A DNA stretch of 64,000 bases from the NCBI GenBank assembly GCA_008638375.1, contig CM018033.1, forward strand, positions 13,433,763 through 13,497,762, given 5' to 3'. Shown here piece by piece: positions 11,193 to 21,715 of this stretch. The translations under genes were made by a program, and so were the position numbers. The DNA comes from Nyssa sinensis (taxonomy: Eukaryota; Streptophyta; Magnoliopsida; Cornales; Nyssaceae). Positions within the stretch are counted from its first letter, which is position 1, and each line of letters starts with the position of its first letter. The notes beneath the pieces were generated by a model. The model was given only the letters and a program-made list of their open reading frames with translations, searched no databases and was not told the DNA's origin.

Positions 11193-11699
11193 AGCATGCA
11201 TAGTTTAGCTGCTCTGATGGTGACTCCCATGAGCCTTAAGGAGGCTGATAAGCTGAAGGCCGAGCTGGATGAAGTGAGGCTGGAGCTTGGAACGGCTCAA
11301 TTTAAGGTTCAGGCTGCCGAGGAGAGCTTGAAGGAAGCTGGCACTAATCTTGCCGTGGCGGAGTCTGAAAGAGACATCTATGCCCGACAGGTTGCAGGAC
11401 TTCAGATGGAGTTGGTCGACCTCCAAAACACCTTTGATCAGAAGGTTCAGGAGGCAGTTGACCATGCCAAGACTGAGACTGAGACGGAATTGAGAGAAGA
11501 AGTTAACCAGATGGGGGATGAACAGATCCGGTTTGGTTTCGAAAGCTTCCGATCTAGATTTATAGCTAAGTTCCCAGATTTTGACGTGTCGTTAATTGTT
11601 GCTCCTAGAGCTGCTTCGTCTGGTGCTGGTCTGAGCAAAAAGGCTGCGACTACCGACCTTCCTTCGGCAGAGGATCCTGGCCCTTCTGATAAGGCTTGA

Positions 11700-12236
11700 G
11701 GCTTTATCAGCTTTTACTTTTCTTTGTTTTTGCCAGCCCTTTTTGATGTAATGAAATACCTTTTGATCAGTAAAATTGACTTTTCTTCAGATTCTTCTTG
11801 TGTTATTGCTTTCTGTGAAATTTGTTGTGTATAGCTGCTTTGAGCCCATTGCACGTCAGATCAACTTTTCACTAGTTAATAGTTGCCTTCCGAGCTTCAA
11901 CACTTGTACTTGAATAGGGAATGCAGATTAACTTCGATTATCTCATCATAATAAGATAAGAAAACAAACATGATCAGATAAATAGAACCCAATATTGATC
12001 TTGTATCACATAGAGTGGAAGTAAACTCTACAGAGTTCTGAAGTAGATTGCTCTGAACTAAAGACTTGTGAAAATAACTAGACAGCTCATCATTACGATG
12101 ACCGAAACTACTATTTTCGAGCCCTTAGGATCAGGATATATCAGAGCTGTTGGCCTTTGTCGTATGAATGGCCTGTCACAGAATAGATAAGACTAGAGGG
12201 TCTGTATACCGGATGAGAGGCTTGTATATTTAGACT
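11700..12236 (+). other. Spacer downstream of the G1 antisense gene
   Basis: No gene seen. The first 100 bases after the stop codon are T-rich and include 'gtaatgaaatacc' (about 11748), a plausible poly(A) signal region for the antisense gene. Confidence 0.5.
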
Positions 12237-13160
12237 TTGCCCCTCCTTTTTATTATTTCAGAGGCTTCAGTCCCGGGCCATGGTTGTTTGTTCAGAAGAG
12301 CTCTGTACCCTGTCTCTTGGTATTCCAAAGAGGCAGGTTTAATGCGTCGTTTATTTATACGATTGTCGTTTGGGATTTCGAGGTCAACCTCTCTTTTAAC
12401 TGTTGCGACGGTCCAGTTGGGTGGCTTTTGGGCTTCAAGGGTCTAGGAGGCATACGGTTGCGCCCAATCCTCTTGTTCCCAAATTGTTGCCCTGTTGGAG
12501 AGACTTTAGATGTTGCCGGAAGCTTGTCGTTCGCCCGGAGATGATTGACGATTCTTCGTCTGAGTTAGGAATGATTAAACTGTGGCCGAGAGTTAACCTT
12601 CCCCTTGATTCAGTCTCCAAGGAAAGATTAAAGGAGGCACAAGTCCTCTTGTCCATCTTGGCATCCGGTCTAGATTTCTCCGATTGGAGGTGGACTCTCC
12701 TTGATTCAACCGAGGCTTGGAGCGTTGGTGACGAAGACGAAGGTGGGATACCTCCTTTTTTTCGTATCTTGGCACAGACCCTTACTCAAATCGGTTGGGG
12801 TGTCATGCCGGATTTGAGGGAAACGAAGGTGGAGAATGGAGGTCTCCTAAGACCTAGAGCCCTCATCGTCCGTTGGTATTGAGACCAGTGACAGTGATGA
12901 TGAAATAGCCTGGGTGCTTCTTGATGCAGATTGGGGTTCTGGATTCCTTCCTTTCAAATGGAAGCCGGCGGCGGCGGTAATGGAGGTTGGAACTTTGGCC
13001 CCTTTCCCATCCGAAGAAGAAAGCCATGATGTTACAGATTGTAGTAGTGTCTTTAATGTAACTTCTGTAGTGATGTCTTTATTGTAGCTTCTGTAGTAAC
13101 TTATGTAATGATGTAAACTTTCTATGAATCATCAATAAAATTGAGTTGTTTCTTCTTAAA
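12237..13160 (+). other. Possible second antisense transcription unit in G1
   Basis: G2 lacks this roughly 0.9-kb stretch (only about 0.55 kb separates its antisense stop from the tandem array). It opens with a piece resembling the antisense promoter region (12340-12450 versus 6470-6600). It then carries an open frame 12541-12882 starting MIDDSSSELGMIK and, after a frame change, an acidic continuation (ETSDSDDEIAWVLLDADWGS, about 12882-13030). An AATAAA-like signal follows at 13134. I recognise no domain. It could be a captured host exon, a second antisense gene or a degenerate duplicate. Confidence 0.35.
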
Positions 13161-13470
13161 TCTGATATTCTTTGTATTTGAATGTGCTCTTCCGGAGTTA
13201 AAACACATTTTCGTGCACTTCTAACTTTTCTGTATGTTCTAAGAGTAGATCAATGAGTTTTGCATAAAACTTGAAGTCTTGAACCAATGTACTTTAAGCC
13301 TGCTCGGTACTGTAGCATTTGTTGTTTGTTGGTACACAAGCCAAATAATCTAAGTATCAACTTTAAGGTATTCCGATCTGGGAAACTTGTGTAGATAATA
13401 TTTAGACTTTGGTTGAAGACGCTTGGAACTTCTGCCTTTGGACGGACTGGATCATAGAGTCTGCATGTTA
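13161..13470. other. Spacer before the G1 tandem array
   Basis: Non-coding on both strands as far as I can see. The last bases grade into the first imperfect repeat unit. Confidence 0.5.
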
Positions 13471-14160
13471 AAGATGGACCAGGCTCTGGATGGCCTGTGC
13501 ATTAGAAGATGGACCAAGTACTAAGACTTGTGCATTATCAATGGACTAGGCTCTGGAGGCCTATGCATTATAAATGGACCAAGTACTAAGACTTATACAT
13601 TATAGATGGACCAGGCTCTAGAGGCCTGTGCATTATAGATGGACCAAGTACTAAGACTTGTACATTATGGACCAGGCTCTGGAGGCCTGTGCATTATAGA
13701 TGGACCAAGTACTAAAACTTATACATTATGGACCAGGCTCTAGAGGCCTGTGCATTATAGATGAACCAAGTACTAAGACTTGTACATTATAGATGGACCA
13801 GGCTCTGGAGGCCTGTGCATTATAGATGGACCAAGTACTAAGACTTGTACATTATGGACCAGGCTCTAGAGGCCTGTGCATTATAGGTGGACCAAGTACT
13901 AGGACTTGTACATTATTGACCAGGCTCTAGAGGCTTGTGCATTATAGATGGACCAAGTACTAAGACTTGTACATTATGGACCAGGCTTTGAAGGCCTGTA
14001 CATTATAGATGGACCAAGTACTAGGACTTGTACATTATGGACCAGGCTCTGGAGGCCTGTGCATTATAGATGGACCTAGGCTCTGAAAGCCTGTGCATTA
14101 TAGATGGACCAAGTACTAAGACTTGTACATTATGGACCAGGCTCTGGAGGCCTATGCATG
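13471..14160. repeat. G1 dimeric tandem array (about 62-bp period)
   Basis: About 10-11 copies of a two-part unit. One half carries GATGGACCAGGCTCTGGAGG followed by CCTGTGCATTATA; the other carries GATGGACCAAGTACTAAGAC followed by TTGTACATTAT. Each half is about 30 bases and begins with the same GATGGACCA, so the unit looks like a diverged dimer of a 30-mer. It sits between the integrase 3' end and the antisense gene. Copies differ by point changes and one or two half-unit irregularities near 14080. Confidence 0.9.
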
Positions 14161-14198
14161 AACATTCTAAGGAGGCATTAAAAAGAAAGAAACATCTC

Positions 14199-15258
14199 TT
14201 ATTGATAATACTTCCGTAAATGTTTCACGTTCCACGGCCTAGGAATAGGCTTCCCAGTCATGTTTTCTAGCCAGTAGGTGGTAGGCCTAACAACCTTCGT
14301 TACTCTATAGGGGCCTTCCCAGTTTGGTGACAACTTTCCCATAGTGGGATCCTTGGTGTTTTGAAAGACTCTTCTTAAGACAAAGTCTCCGACTTGAAAG
14401 CTGACCGTCTTGAGCCCCACCTTAGATTTGTCGACCATTCTCTACTGATAGGCTTCCATCCTGATGCTTGGCTTGATCCCTTCTTTCTTCAAGCAAATCC
14501 AAATTTTCCATCAGCTGCTGATCATTGGATTCTTGCTCAAAGGCTTCAGTCCTCAGAGTTGGCATACCGATCTCAACCGGGATTACCGCTTCTGTACCAT
14601 AGGCCAGTGAGAAGGGAGTTTCAGAGGTGGGAGTTCTTCTGGTTGTTCTGTAGGCCCAAAGAACTCCAGGGAGTTCCTCTGCCCACTTTCCTTTGGCCTG
14701 CTCCAACCTTTTCTTTAATCCATCAAGGATCATTCGGTTGGTGACCTCTGCTTGCCCATTTGCTTGTGGATGGCCTGGAGAGGCAAAGTGTTGCCTAATG
14801 TTGAGATTTTCGCAGAATTTCTTGAAGCCTTTACCAGTGAACTGTGTCCTATTGTCAGAGATAATCACACATGGTATACCGAACCTGCAAACAATGTTCT
14901 TCCAGGTGAAGCTCTCAACTTCCTTTTCTGTGATATGTGTTAGAGGTTCAGCTTCGGCCCACTTAGAGAAGTAGTCAATGGCTACCAAGAGATACTTCCT
15001 GTTTGGTGGGGCCTTTGGTAATGGACCCACGATGTCCATCCCTCACTGAGCAAAGGGCTAAGGACTAGGAATCGGGATGAGCTCGTGATGAGGCTGGTGT
15101 TGATATAGGGCAAATCTTTGGCATTTGTCGCACTTCTGGACATACTCCTTAGCCTGCCTTAGCATGCTAGGCCAGTAATAGCCTTGAGACAGAGCTCGGT
15201 GAGCTATCGTCCTACCCCCATTATGATTCTCACAAATTCCCTTGTGAATTTCAGCCAA
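14199..15258 (-). CDS. G1 integrase (zinc-binding, core and C-terminal parts; frameshifted)
   Basis: Three pieces read in order on the minus strand. 15258-15058 has the H2C2 zinc-binding segment (HKGICENH...CDKCQRF). 15039-14422 has the catalytic core with AIDYFSKW, IISDNRTQF and NGQAEVTNR, which supply the D, D and E of the DDE triad. 14438-14199 has the C-terminal segment (FQVGDFVLRRVF, LSPNWEGPYRV). A stop separates the zinc and core pieces, and a frameshift near 14430 displaces the C-terminus. Integrase joins retrotransposon cDNA to host DNA; this one made 5-bp duplications. It is the downstream end of the pol polyprotein. Confidence 0.9.
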
Positions 15259-16435
15259 GACATATTGTGATTCTTTTGGAGCTAAGCATTTTAACAGAGG
15301 TTAAGAATAAGACCTTCTGTAAAGTTTGTTGTTCAGGATCAGGTACCGAGCCGCTCTGATTCGGATTCTCCTGGCTTTGTTTTTGTCTTCTGGGAGGAGC
15401 CCAGATTGTAGGTACTGGAGGATTGGAGTCATCCAGTTCTGGGGACTGTTCAGCAATTTGAGCCACTTGGGCTTCCTCTATACTGGGTCCTGGCTGATAA
15501 GAGATTTTTACTGTGGAGTTTGCGTCAAACTTTAGGCGGGACGCCATGTTTGCCAAAGCATCTGCTCTGCAGTTCTGGCTTCTTTCTATTTTCTGGATAG
15601 TGAACGTCTGGAAGGAATGCTTCAAGTGGTTCACCAGTTCGGAGTACCGAAGCATCCTATCATCTTTTATGGAGAATTCTCCCAGGACTTGGCTTACCAC
15701 CAGTTGGGAGTCTGAGAAGACTTTAAGGTTCTGAACCTCACATTCCAGAGCCAACTTTATGCCTAGGATTAGGGCTTCGTATTCTGCTTCATTGTTGGAA
15801 GCTTTGAATCCCAAGCTAACTGCTTTTTCTGACGTAAGCCCATTAGGGGACTGTAGTACCAGGCCTACTCCTAAGCCCTGATCGGTTGATGATCCATCGA
15901 TGTAGAGCAGCCAGGTTCCTGAAGGTTTGATGAGCTGTGCCTTGTCTTGAAGTGCCGGGGTGAACTCGGCAACAAAATCAGCCAAGGCCTGCCCTTTGAT
16001 GGAGTTTCGAGGCACATATGATATGTCAAATTCCCCTAGCTCCACAGACCACTTCACTAATCTTCCCGATACCTCAGGCTTCCTCAATATTGACTTCAGA
16101 GGATAGGCAGTTGGGATTTCAATTGGATGGGCTTGGAAATAAGATCGGAGCTTCCGAGCTGATATGACCAAGGCGAAGGCTAGCTTTTCCACTTCTGGAT
16201 ATCTCTTTTCTGTGTCAAGTAGTGCCCTACTGACGTAGAATATAAGCCTCTGTACTCCCCTGTCCTGTCTGACTAATGCGGAGCTGACCGCATTTTTAAA
16301 GACTGCAAGGTACAAGAGTAGCTTTTCTCCATGTACTGGTTTTGACAGAAGTTCTGGAGAGGCTAAATAGCTCTTTAGTTCTTAAAAAGCTTTCTTGCAT
16401 TCTTCCGTCCACTGTAAAGCTTTGTTGCCCTTCAG
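15251..16435 (-). CDS. G1 RNase H plus second (aRNH) RNase H
   Basis: An open frame of 354 residues at 16315-15251. The first part is the ordinary Ty3/gypsy RNase H (SRALLDTEKRYPEVEKLA, SYFQAHPIEI). About 110 residues later a second RNase H has YIDGSSTDQGLGVGL, SNNEAEYEAL, FSDSQLVV and ADALANMAS, keeping the D, E, D, D ligand set. The second domain is the archaeal-type RNase H of Tat-lineage elements. Role: degradation of the RNA template during reverse transcription. Confidence 0.9.
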
Positions 16436-17440
16436 AGCTTTGAAGAAAGGTAGGCAGCGATTAGTGGATTTGGAGATAAATCTACTTAGTGCCGTAATTC
16501 TGCCATTCAGTGCCTGAATGTCCTTTCTGGTTTTCGATGACTTCAGTCCAATCAAAGCTTAGATCTGAGTGGAGTCTGCTTCAATGCCCCTTTGAGAGAC
16601 GATGTATCCCAAGAATTTTCCCTTCGTCACCCCAAAGGTACATTTCGAGGGGTTGAGCTTCATCTTATGCTACCTTAGGATATCGAAGGTTTGGGCTAAG
16701 TGCTGGAGGTGACTACCTTTTTGCAGACTCTTGACCAGCATGTCATCGATGTATACCTCCATGGTATTGCCGAGCAGCGGGCTGAATATCTTGTTCACCA
16801 ACCGCTGGTATGTGGTTCCAGCGTTTTTCAAACCGAAAGGCATTACTCTGTAGCAGTAGAGACCTCGTTCGGTTATGAAGGTTTTCTTCTCTTGGTCTGG
16901 AGGGTACATCTGGATTTGGTTATACCCTAGAGTAGGCATCCATAAAGCTCATGAGCTCGTGCCCTGCAGTGGCGTCAACCAGTTGATCTATCCTTGGCAG
17001 TGGAAAGCTGTCTTTGGGGCACGCCTTATTGAGGTCTGTATAATCAACGCAGACCCTCCACTTGCCATTTTTCTACTTGACCAGGACGGTGTTGGCTAGC
17101 CACTCGGGGTAGAACACTTCTCGTATCATCTTGGCTTCAAGCAGTCTCTGGACTTCCTCATTTATGATCCGATGCCGTTCAGAAGCAATCGTCCTTCTCT
17201 TCTATCTAATTGGTGGGTGATCTGGGTCTACCATGAGCTTGTGAGTTATGAGGCTAGGATCTATACCCTCCATATCTTTGGTCTCCCAAGCAAATATAGA
17301 GAGGTTGTCTTTCAGAAACCTGACTATCCTCTCCTGCTCGGTGTGTGTCAAGTCTGGGCCGATGTACAAATAACGCCCCTCTGATTCTGAACTGACCAAC
17401 ACCTTGATAGGCTCGCCAATAGGTTTGGCTTGGCTATCTC
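16436..17440 (-). pseudogene. G1 reverse transcriptase, interrupted
   Basis: Read on the minus strand: IFAWETKDMEGIDP near 17300, WRVCVDYTDLNKACPKD near 17030-17080, MPFGLKNAGTTYQRLVNK near 16800-16850, and VYIDDMLVKS near 16735-16765, which contains the YxDD catalytic box. Several stops and frameshifts (near 17200, 17065 and 16920) break the frame, so this copy cannot make intact enzyme. Confidence 0.88.
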
Positions 17441-17543
17441 GTCCCCTTGGGCTCAGGGGTTCTTCAATGCTGGATGGGCAACCTTCCTCCTCGGGAGTGC
17501 GGGTGAGAACTGGATCTGTACAGTCCCGAGTGTACTGTAATTG

Positions 17544-18137
17544 CTATTTGGTGGCCTTCTCCTTGAGTGCAATGGCATGGCACTCTCGAGAAGTTGGTTG
17601 GCATCCTCTGACAGAGTGAACGTTCTGATTGTGGACATACTTAAGACATTGATGGAGGGTCGAGGTGACCGCCCCTATCTGGTGCAACCATGGTCTCCCA
17701 ATTATGACGTTGTAGGGAGATTTCATATTTAACACCATGTACTCTGAGATAGTGGTCTTCTGCCCTTCTCCCTCTCCCACAGCAGTAGGAAGGTCGATTC
17801 TCCCCAATGGGGTACTGAGGTTGCCATCAAAAGCTGCCATCACGGCAGTAGTAGGCTTGATGTTGTCGTGGTCCATTCCCATCTGTTTAAGTGGCTTATG
17901 GAACAGTATATTGACGGAGGTGCCAGTATCGACCAGGACTCTCCTGATCTCAAAGTTGGCGATTTTGAGAGTGATGAAAAGGGCATCACTGTGAGGGCAA
18001 TGTACCCCTGCGAGGTCCTGTTCAGTGAATTGGATCTCCGGTGCTGGCTTGAGCCTCTTTTCAACATTAGAGATCTGCAATACGTCTAGGGCAGCCCTGG
18101 CCTCCTGAGCGTATCTCTTTCTCGCCCTGTTTGACAT
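17544..18137 (-). CDS. G1 aspartic protease region
   Basis: An open frame of 197 residues. The catalytic motif is VLVDTGTSVNILF, followed by the flap-like segment TPLGRIDLPTAV and the closing NVIIGRPWLH (the GRPWL box). Retropepsin-type proteases cleave gag-pol. The frame is intact through the domain. Confidence 0.9.
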   Translation of the reverse strand: MSNRARKRYAQEARAALDVLQISNVEKRLKPAPEIQFTEQDLAGVHCPHSDALFITLKIANFEIRRVLVDTGTSVNILFHKPLKQMGMDHDNIKPTTAVMAAFDGNLSTPLGRIDLPTAVGEGEGQKTTISEYMVLNMKSPYNVIIGRPWLHQIGAVTSTLHQCLKYVHNQNVHSVRGCQPTSRECHAIALKEKATK

Positions 18138-19911
18138 TCCTGTAATAGGGGAGTCGGCATGAAGGATGTAGATGACATGGTTGTTCTGCCTCTGAGGCTC
18201 GTTTCGTCCTTCCCTGTGCTCCTGCCTCTGCTCGGGCCTCTGGTTCGGCCGTTGCTGAGGCTTGTCTTCTTGAAGGTTTTGCCTTCCGTCCTACTTGACG
18301 AACTCCCGAAGACGCCCCTTCTTTATGAGCTGCTCTATCTCATATCAGAGGGTCCTGCATGAGTTAGTCGTATGTCCATGATCTTTATGAAAATTACAAT
18401 ACTTACTTTGGTCCCGAAGGTTGGGATCTCCTTTGATTGGTTCTGACCACCTCAGATTTTCCCGATCTCGTATTTGCTGGATTACCTGGTTCGGTGTAGT
18501 GTTCAAAGGGGTAAAGTTAGTGAACTCCCTTGGTCCGGAATTGTACACAACTCTGGGTGCTGTTCTCTTTTCTAGACTCCTGGCCCTTTTCTTGCTTGAG
18601 TCTTTTCTGTGGTCCTCCTTCTTGTGATCCTCCCTCTTTGAATTATCCCTCTAGGCCTGATCTTTGCCCTTCTGAGATGTGCGGTTGGCTTCTTCCAGGT
18701 TGATATACTTCCTGGCCCGATCCATTAATTCCACCATGTCAGCTGGAGGGCTCTTTGTCAATGAGTCTCTGAAGCCACCGTGAGCAAGTCCAGCAGTTAA
18801 GGCAGCTACAAGGAATTTTGGGCTGCAGTCGGTGATCTCCGTGAGTTCGGCATTGAAGCGCGCGATATAGGCTTTGAGGGACTCCTTCTTAGTCTGCTTG
18901 ACATTTAACAGGAATTCTGGTCCCCTTCTGAGCCTTCTGCTGGTCATAAACCTATCCAGGAATTGCCTACCGAGCTCATAGAAGCTGGTAATTGAGTTCG
19001 GAGGGAGATGGTGGAACCATTTCAGAGCAGTTCCTTTCGAGCTGGTAATGAAAGTTCAGGCACATAAAAGCATCAAAGGCCCCGTGAAGGGCCATCGTAT
19101 GCTGGTAGTGCGAGAGATGATCTCCTGGGTCTCCAGACCCATCGTACAGGGTGAACTTGGGCACCATGAACTTTCTAGGCCTTTCTTCTAACATGATGGC
19201 GTGAGTGAATGGGGTGGCCAGTCTTCCGAGCAACCTGGCCAACTCGTCTTGCTCTAGAGGGTTCTGGGCACCTCTCAAATCAATTGTTCGGTCCATAGAT
19301 TCGGTAATTTCTTCTATCCTCCGTGGGTCTCTGAATCTGACATCTTGTGAACCTTGCCTCACAGCCTCAGCTTCAGGGTAGTCGGGCTGAGTACGTCCCT
19401 CAAACAAAAGAGGGCTCCGAACTGGAGGGATTGGTACTGCATGGGGATGAGGCTCCTGTGGTGCCGGATGTGCTCTTGAAGCCCTTGGAGTTGGGGCTCT
19501 AGTAGTGCTCCGGTAATGGACGTTTAGGACGAAGGCTGATGTTCCCCAGCTTGGAGATGCTGACGGTTGTGGATCTCTGCCAACGCGAGCAACACCCTAG
19601 GGGTGCCCAGGTTGGTTATTTGGAGCCTGCTCGTGGGGCTCTTCATTCTCAGTGGCAATAGGGGGTTGTGTTCCCGCAGCAATGTTGACCGGCGGTTAGG
19701 AGGATTCGTCCCTTGATTCTGTGTGAGCGTTGCCAATGTTCTAGTTATGGCAAGCAACTGTTCTTGCACCAGTTCATTGTGTTGTTTGATCGATTCAATC
19801 TCTTGTCGCATGGGATCAACCGTTGGCCTCCTTGCTCGTGGAGCAGGGCGGCTGACGTTGAGAGCTTTGCGGATTCTGAGTATTCTGTCGCGGTTGGAGA
19901 TTTGGGGCCAT
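18138..19911 (-). pseudogene. G1 gag, interrupted
   Basis: Begins near 19911 (MAPNLQPRQNTQNPQSSQRQ), about 60 bases from the LTR. The retrotrans_gag core is spread over frames at 19407-18976 (DPRRIEEITESMDRTID, KFTLYDGSGDPGDHLSHY) and 18947-18651 (LNVKQTKKESLKAYIARFN, CSPKFLVAALTAGL). 18548-18345 (YCNFHKDHGHTTNSCRTL) is the zinc knuckle. Frames change near 18960 and 18640. Gag forms the particle that packages element RNA. Confidence 0.85.
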
Positions 19912-19968
19912 AGTTTTCCGGCGAGGAAAGAGATGAGTTTGTGAATAGAGTACTTGGAGATTAGTCGT

Positions 19969-19986
19969 TTCCCACAGACGGCGCCA
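19969..19986 (-). other. G1 primer-binding site (tRNA-Asp-like)
   Basis: Three bases from the LTR, the minus strand reads TGGCGCCGTCTGTGGGAA. The first nine bases match the complement of the plant tRNA-Asp 3' end (ACGGCGCCA). The identity of the tRNA is inferred from memory of plant tRNA ends. Confidence 0.7.
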
Positions 19987-19989
19987 AAC

Positions 19990-20603
19990 TGATGCTGCAC
20001 TTTTTGACTCGCAATAAGTGTGGGCTCCGTGACCTGTAGAACACTAAGATAAGGGATCAGAGGACCACCAGATTAGCTCTGGCGGTAGCCGCTCCGATGC
20101 TTAAGTAAGTAAACGGAATTGAAAAGACTGTATTGAAAGCCAAAGAATGAGCATGAAAATAAAGCGTACCTTTAGGGTTTGATTTATAGATCGTGGCTTT
20201 CCTAAGTTGATTAGGATTCGGAGCCATGAATATAAGGATTTGATCATCAGAGATTGCAGTTACCTTGTGGAGTATTGTATAGAGATAATCATAGATAGTA
20301 GTTTCCTTGTTGAAGACTATTTCCGTGTTGAAGACTGTTTCCTTATTCCTTGCTCGGTAGCCGCTAAGGCGGTGACTGAACTCTGGAGTGTTGGTTTGGA
20401 GCCCTGTAATTAACTCCGTGATCCTTATCCGGATATGTATGAGCTCTGGAGGCATATGCTTGGCTACTTCCGATCTTTCATCCTGTTCTGAATGTTCGAG
20501 CGCTTAGCCATTGGCTGAGCGCGAGCTGAGTTAGCCGAGCGTGAGCTAGATTCATAGACATACGTGTCAAGTGCTGATTGGTCTGCTCTTTTATGGTATA
20601 TCA
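19990..20603 (-). repeat. G1 LTR (right; 5' LTR of the minus-strand element)
   Basis: 614 bp, TGATGCTGCAC to GGTATATCA, followed by CTTAT. It supplies the promoter of gag-pol, which is read leftward. Confidence 0.95.
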
Positions 20604-20608
20604 CTTAT

Positions 20609-20875
20609 AGCTAACAAAAATAAACATGCTCCATATGGAGTCTACTTGAAGATAACACAAGGTATTTGTTTTTGTCTTACTATATATCAAAGATGAAAAA
20701 TTTGTGGGACCATTCATAAAGAATTCATCTTCCATTTGATTTTATGAATTGATAATCATATTATACATCTCTAAATGATAATCAAACATATTTGGATATC
20801 AAATACGAATGGGTATTAAATAACATAATATTAAATGATGTATATATAAAAAATTGAGCCCATAAAACACTGAAG

Positions 20876-20913
<38 letters not shown>

Positions 20914-21715
20914 GTATATATATATATATGTATCTAATACCCATAAATTGAATTATTAATTTCTAAATGTATGTGCATCAAACCAATTTCTAATTATCTT
21001 AAAACTAATTCATTAATTATTAATCATTTTTAATTGGTCACCATTTTAATAAATAATTTATTGAGAATACCAGATCCGTATTTTAGTGATTAATCAATTA
21101 AATTAGTATAGAAGTGATATCATTCTCTTTAATTTAAAGAGTGTAGATTCTCTCTTGAGAATATGTGTTTGCACAACCTAAACAATGATTTTTCAAAATA
21201 TCAAGGTGTTGATCTAAAAGATCTCACTCATTAGTAATTTGAAATCACCACCATTAAAAACTTGAGTTCACTATTTTTTCATGATTAAGAGCTTACTGTG
21301 AATAAAGAATATAAGAATTATATCAAAGATGACTACTTTATAAGAGTGTTTCTTATAGTAATCTAGTTCCATGTATTCTAAATACATCAATACATTAACC
21401 CAGACTACACTATTCTATTGGTTGAGAAAAATCGTCCTATCACATAGAAATTAACTATAATACAATCTTACAAATAAGAGGCTCAATTTTATCAATGACT
21501 CTAAATAATTTAGAACTATCAGACCATAAGTTCATATCTCCTGTACATAAATCTCATTTATATACTTGAACTATTTTCGATGACAATTTGAAGGCTAACA
21601 ATCTCATAGTATAAAATAACATCTACATGTATAATAATATAAAAACCAATAATAATAAATCAAATTTATTAATTAATAGTAAAATGTCTTAAATATGAAA
21701 GCATACATTCTAACA
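20609..21715 (-). mobile_element. Copia-type LTR relative, minus strand, truncated by G1
   Basis: Reverse-complement sequence follows the solo LTR at 1091-2358 over most of 21715 down to about 20960 (for example 'cagtaagctcttaatc' and 'gatcttttagatcaacacct'). It begins TGTTAGAATGTATGC at 21715, a canonical LTR start. The distal part is broken by a TA microsatellite (20886-20930) and by the G1 insertion. Confidence 0.8.
20881..20931. repeat. (TA)n microsatellite, compound
   Basis: Two TA runs separated by TGTATATG. Confidence 0.9.

Larger units (their letters stand above)
6798..11699 (+). pseudogene. G1 antisense gene (aORF), spliced, degraded, split by solo LTR
   Basis: A gene on the strand opposite gag-pol. 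Coding blocks are 6798-7409 continuing at 10394-10513, then 10600-11114, then 11193-11699. The first block holds a conserved stretch, 'GLRLPLPDLVRKFF' to 'MSFDKGFRPL', that I associate with the family named 'putative gypsy-type transposon' (Transposase_28); the function is unknown. The middle block is proline-, glutamate- and lysine-rich. The last block is a long coiled coil (about 150 residues, heptad leucines). Two introns are predicted: 10514-10599 (86 bp, phase 1) and 11115-11192 (78 bp, phase 0), with GT..AG ends and the same positions and phases as in G2. In-frame stops (near 6890, in YLA*FEM near 7167, at NKT*KKW near 10415, and TAG..TAG near 11031) and the nested LTR at 7410-10388 make this copy non-functional as a full-length gene. 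Antisense frames are known in Tat-lineage elements; the spliced structure is my reading. Confidence 0.72.
5755..20603 (-). mobile_element. G1: full-length Tat-type Ty3/gypsy retrotransposon
   Basis: A complete element of 14,849 bp (about 11.9 kb without its nested insertion) with LTRs at 5755-6367 and 19990-20603 and a perfect CTTAT duplication at 5750-5754 and 20604-20608. Read on the minus strand the order is LTR, tRNA-Asp-like primer site, gag, protease, reverse transcriptase, RNase H plus a second RNase H, integrase, tandem repeats, an antisense gene, polypurine tract, LTR. Two RNase H domains after RT, the second with the 'YIDGSS...NNEAEYEAL' signature, place it in the Tat lineage. Stops and frameshifts interrupt gag, RT and the integrase end, so it is probably not autonomous. 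The two LTRs differ at roughly one base in twenty by eye, so the insertion is not recent. Confidence 0.93.

Noticed and set aside
13471..14160. Regular repeats resembling a CRISPR array
   Set aside because: Units are contiguous dimers without unique spacers, lie inside a plant retrotransposon, and have no cas genes nearby.
14394..14974. Plus-strand frames across the integrase region
   Set aside because: They are shadows of the minus-strand integrase, which carries all conserved motifs.
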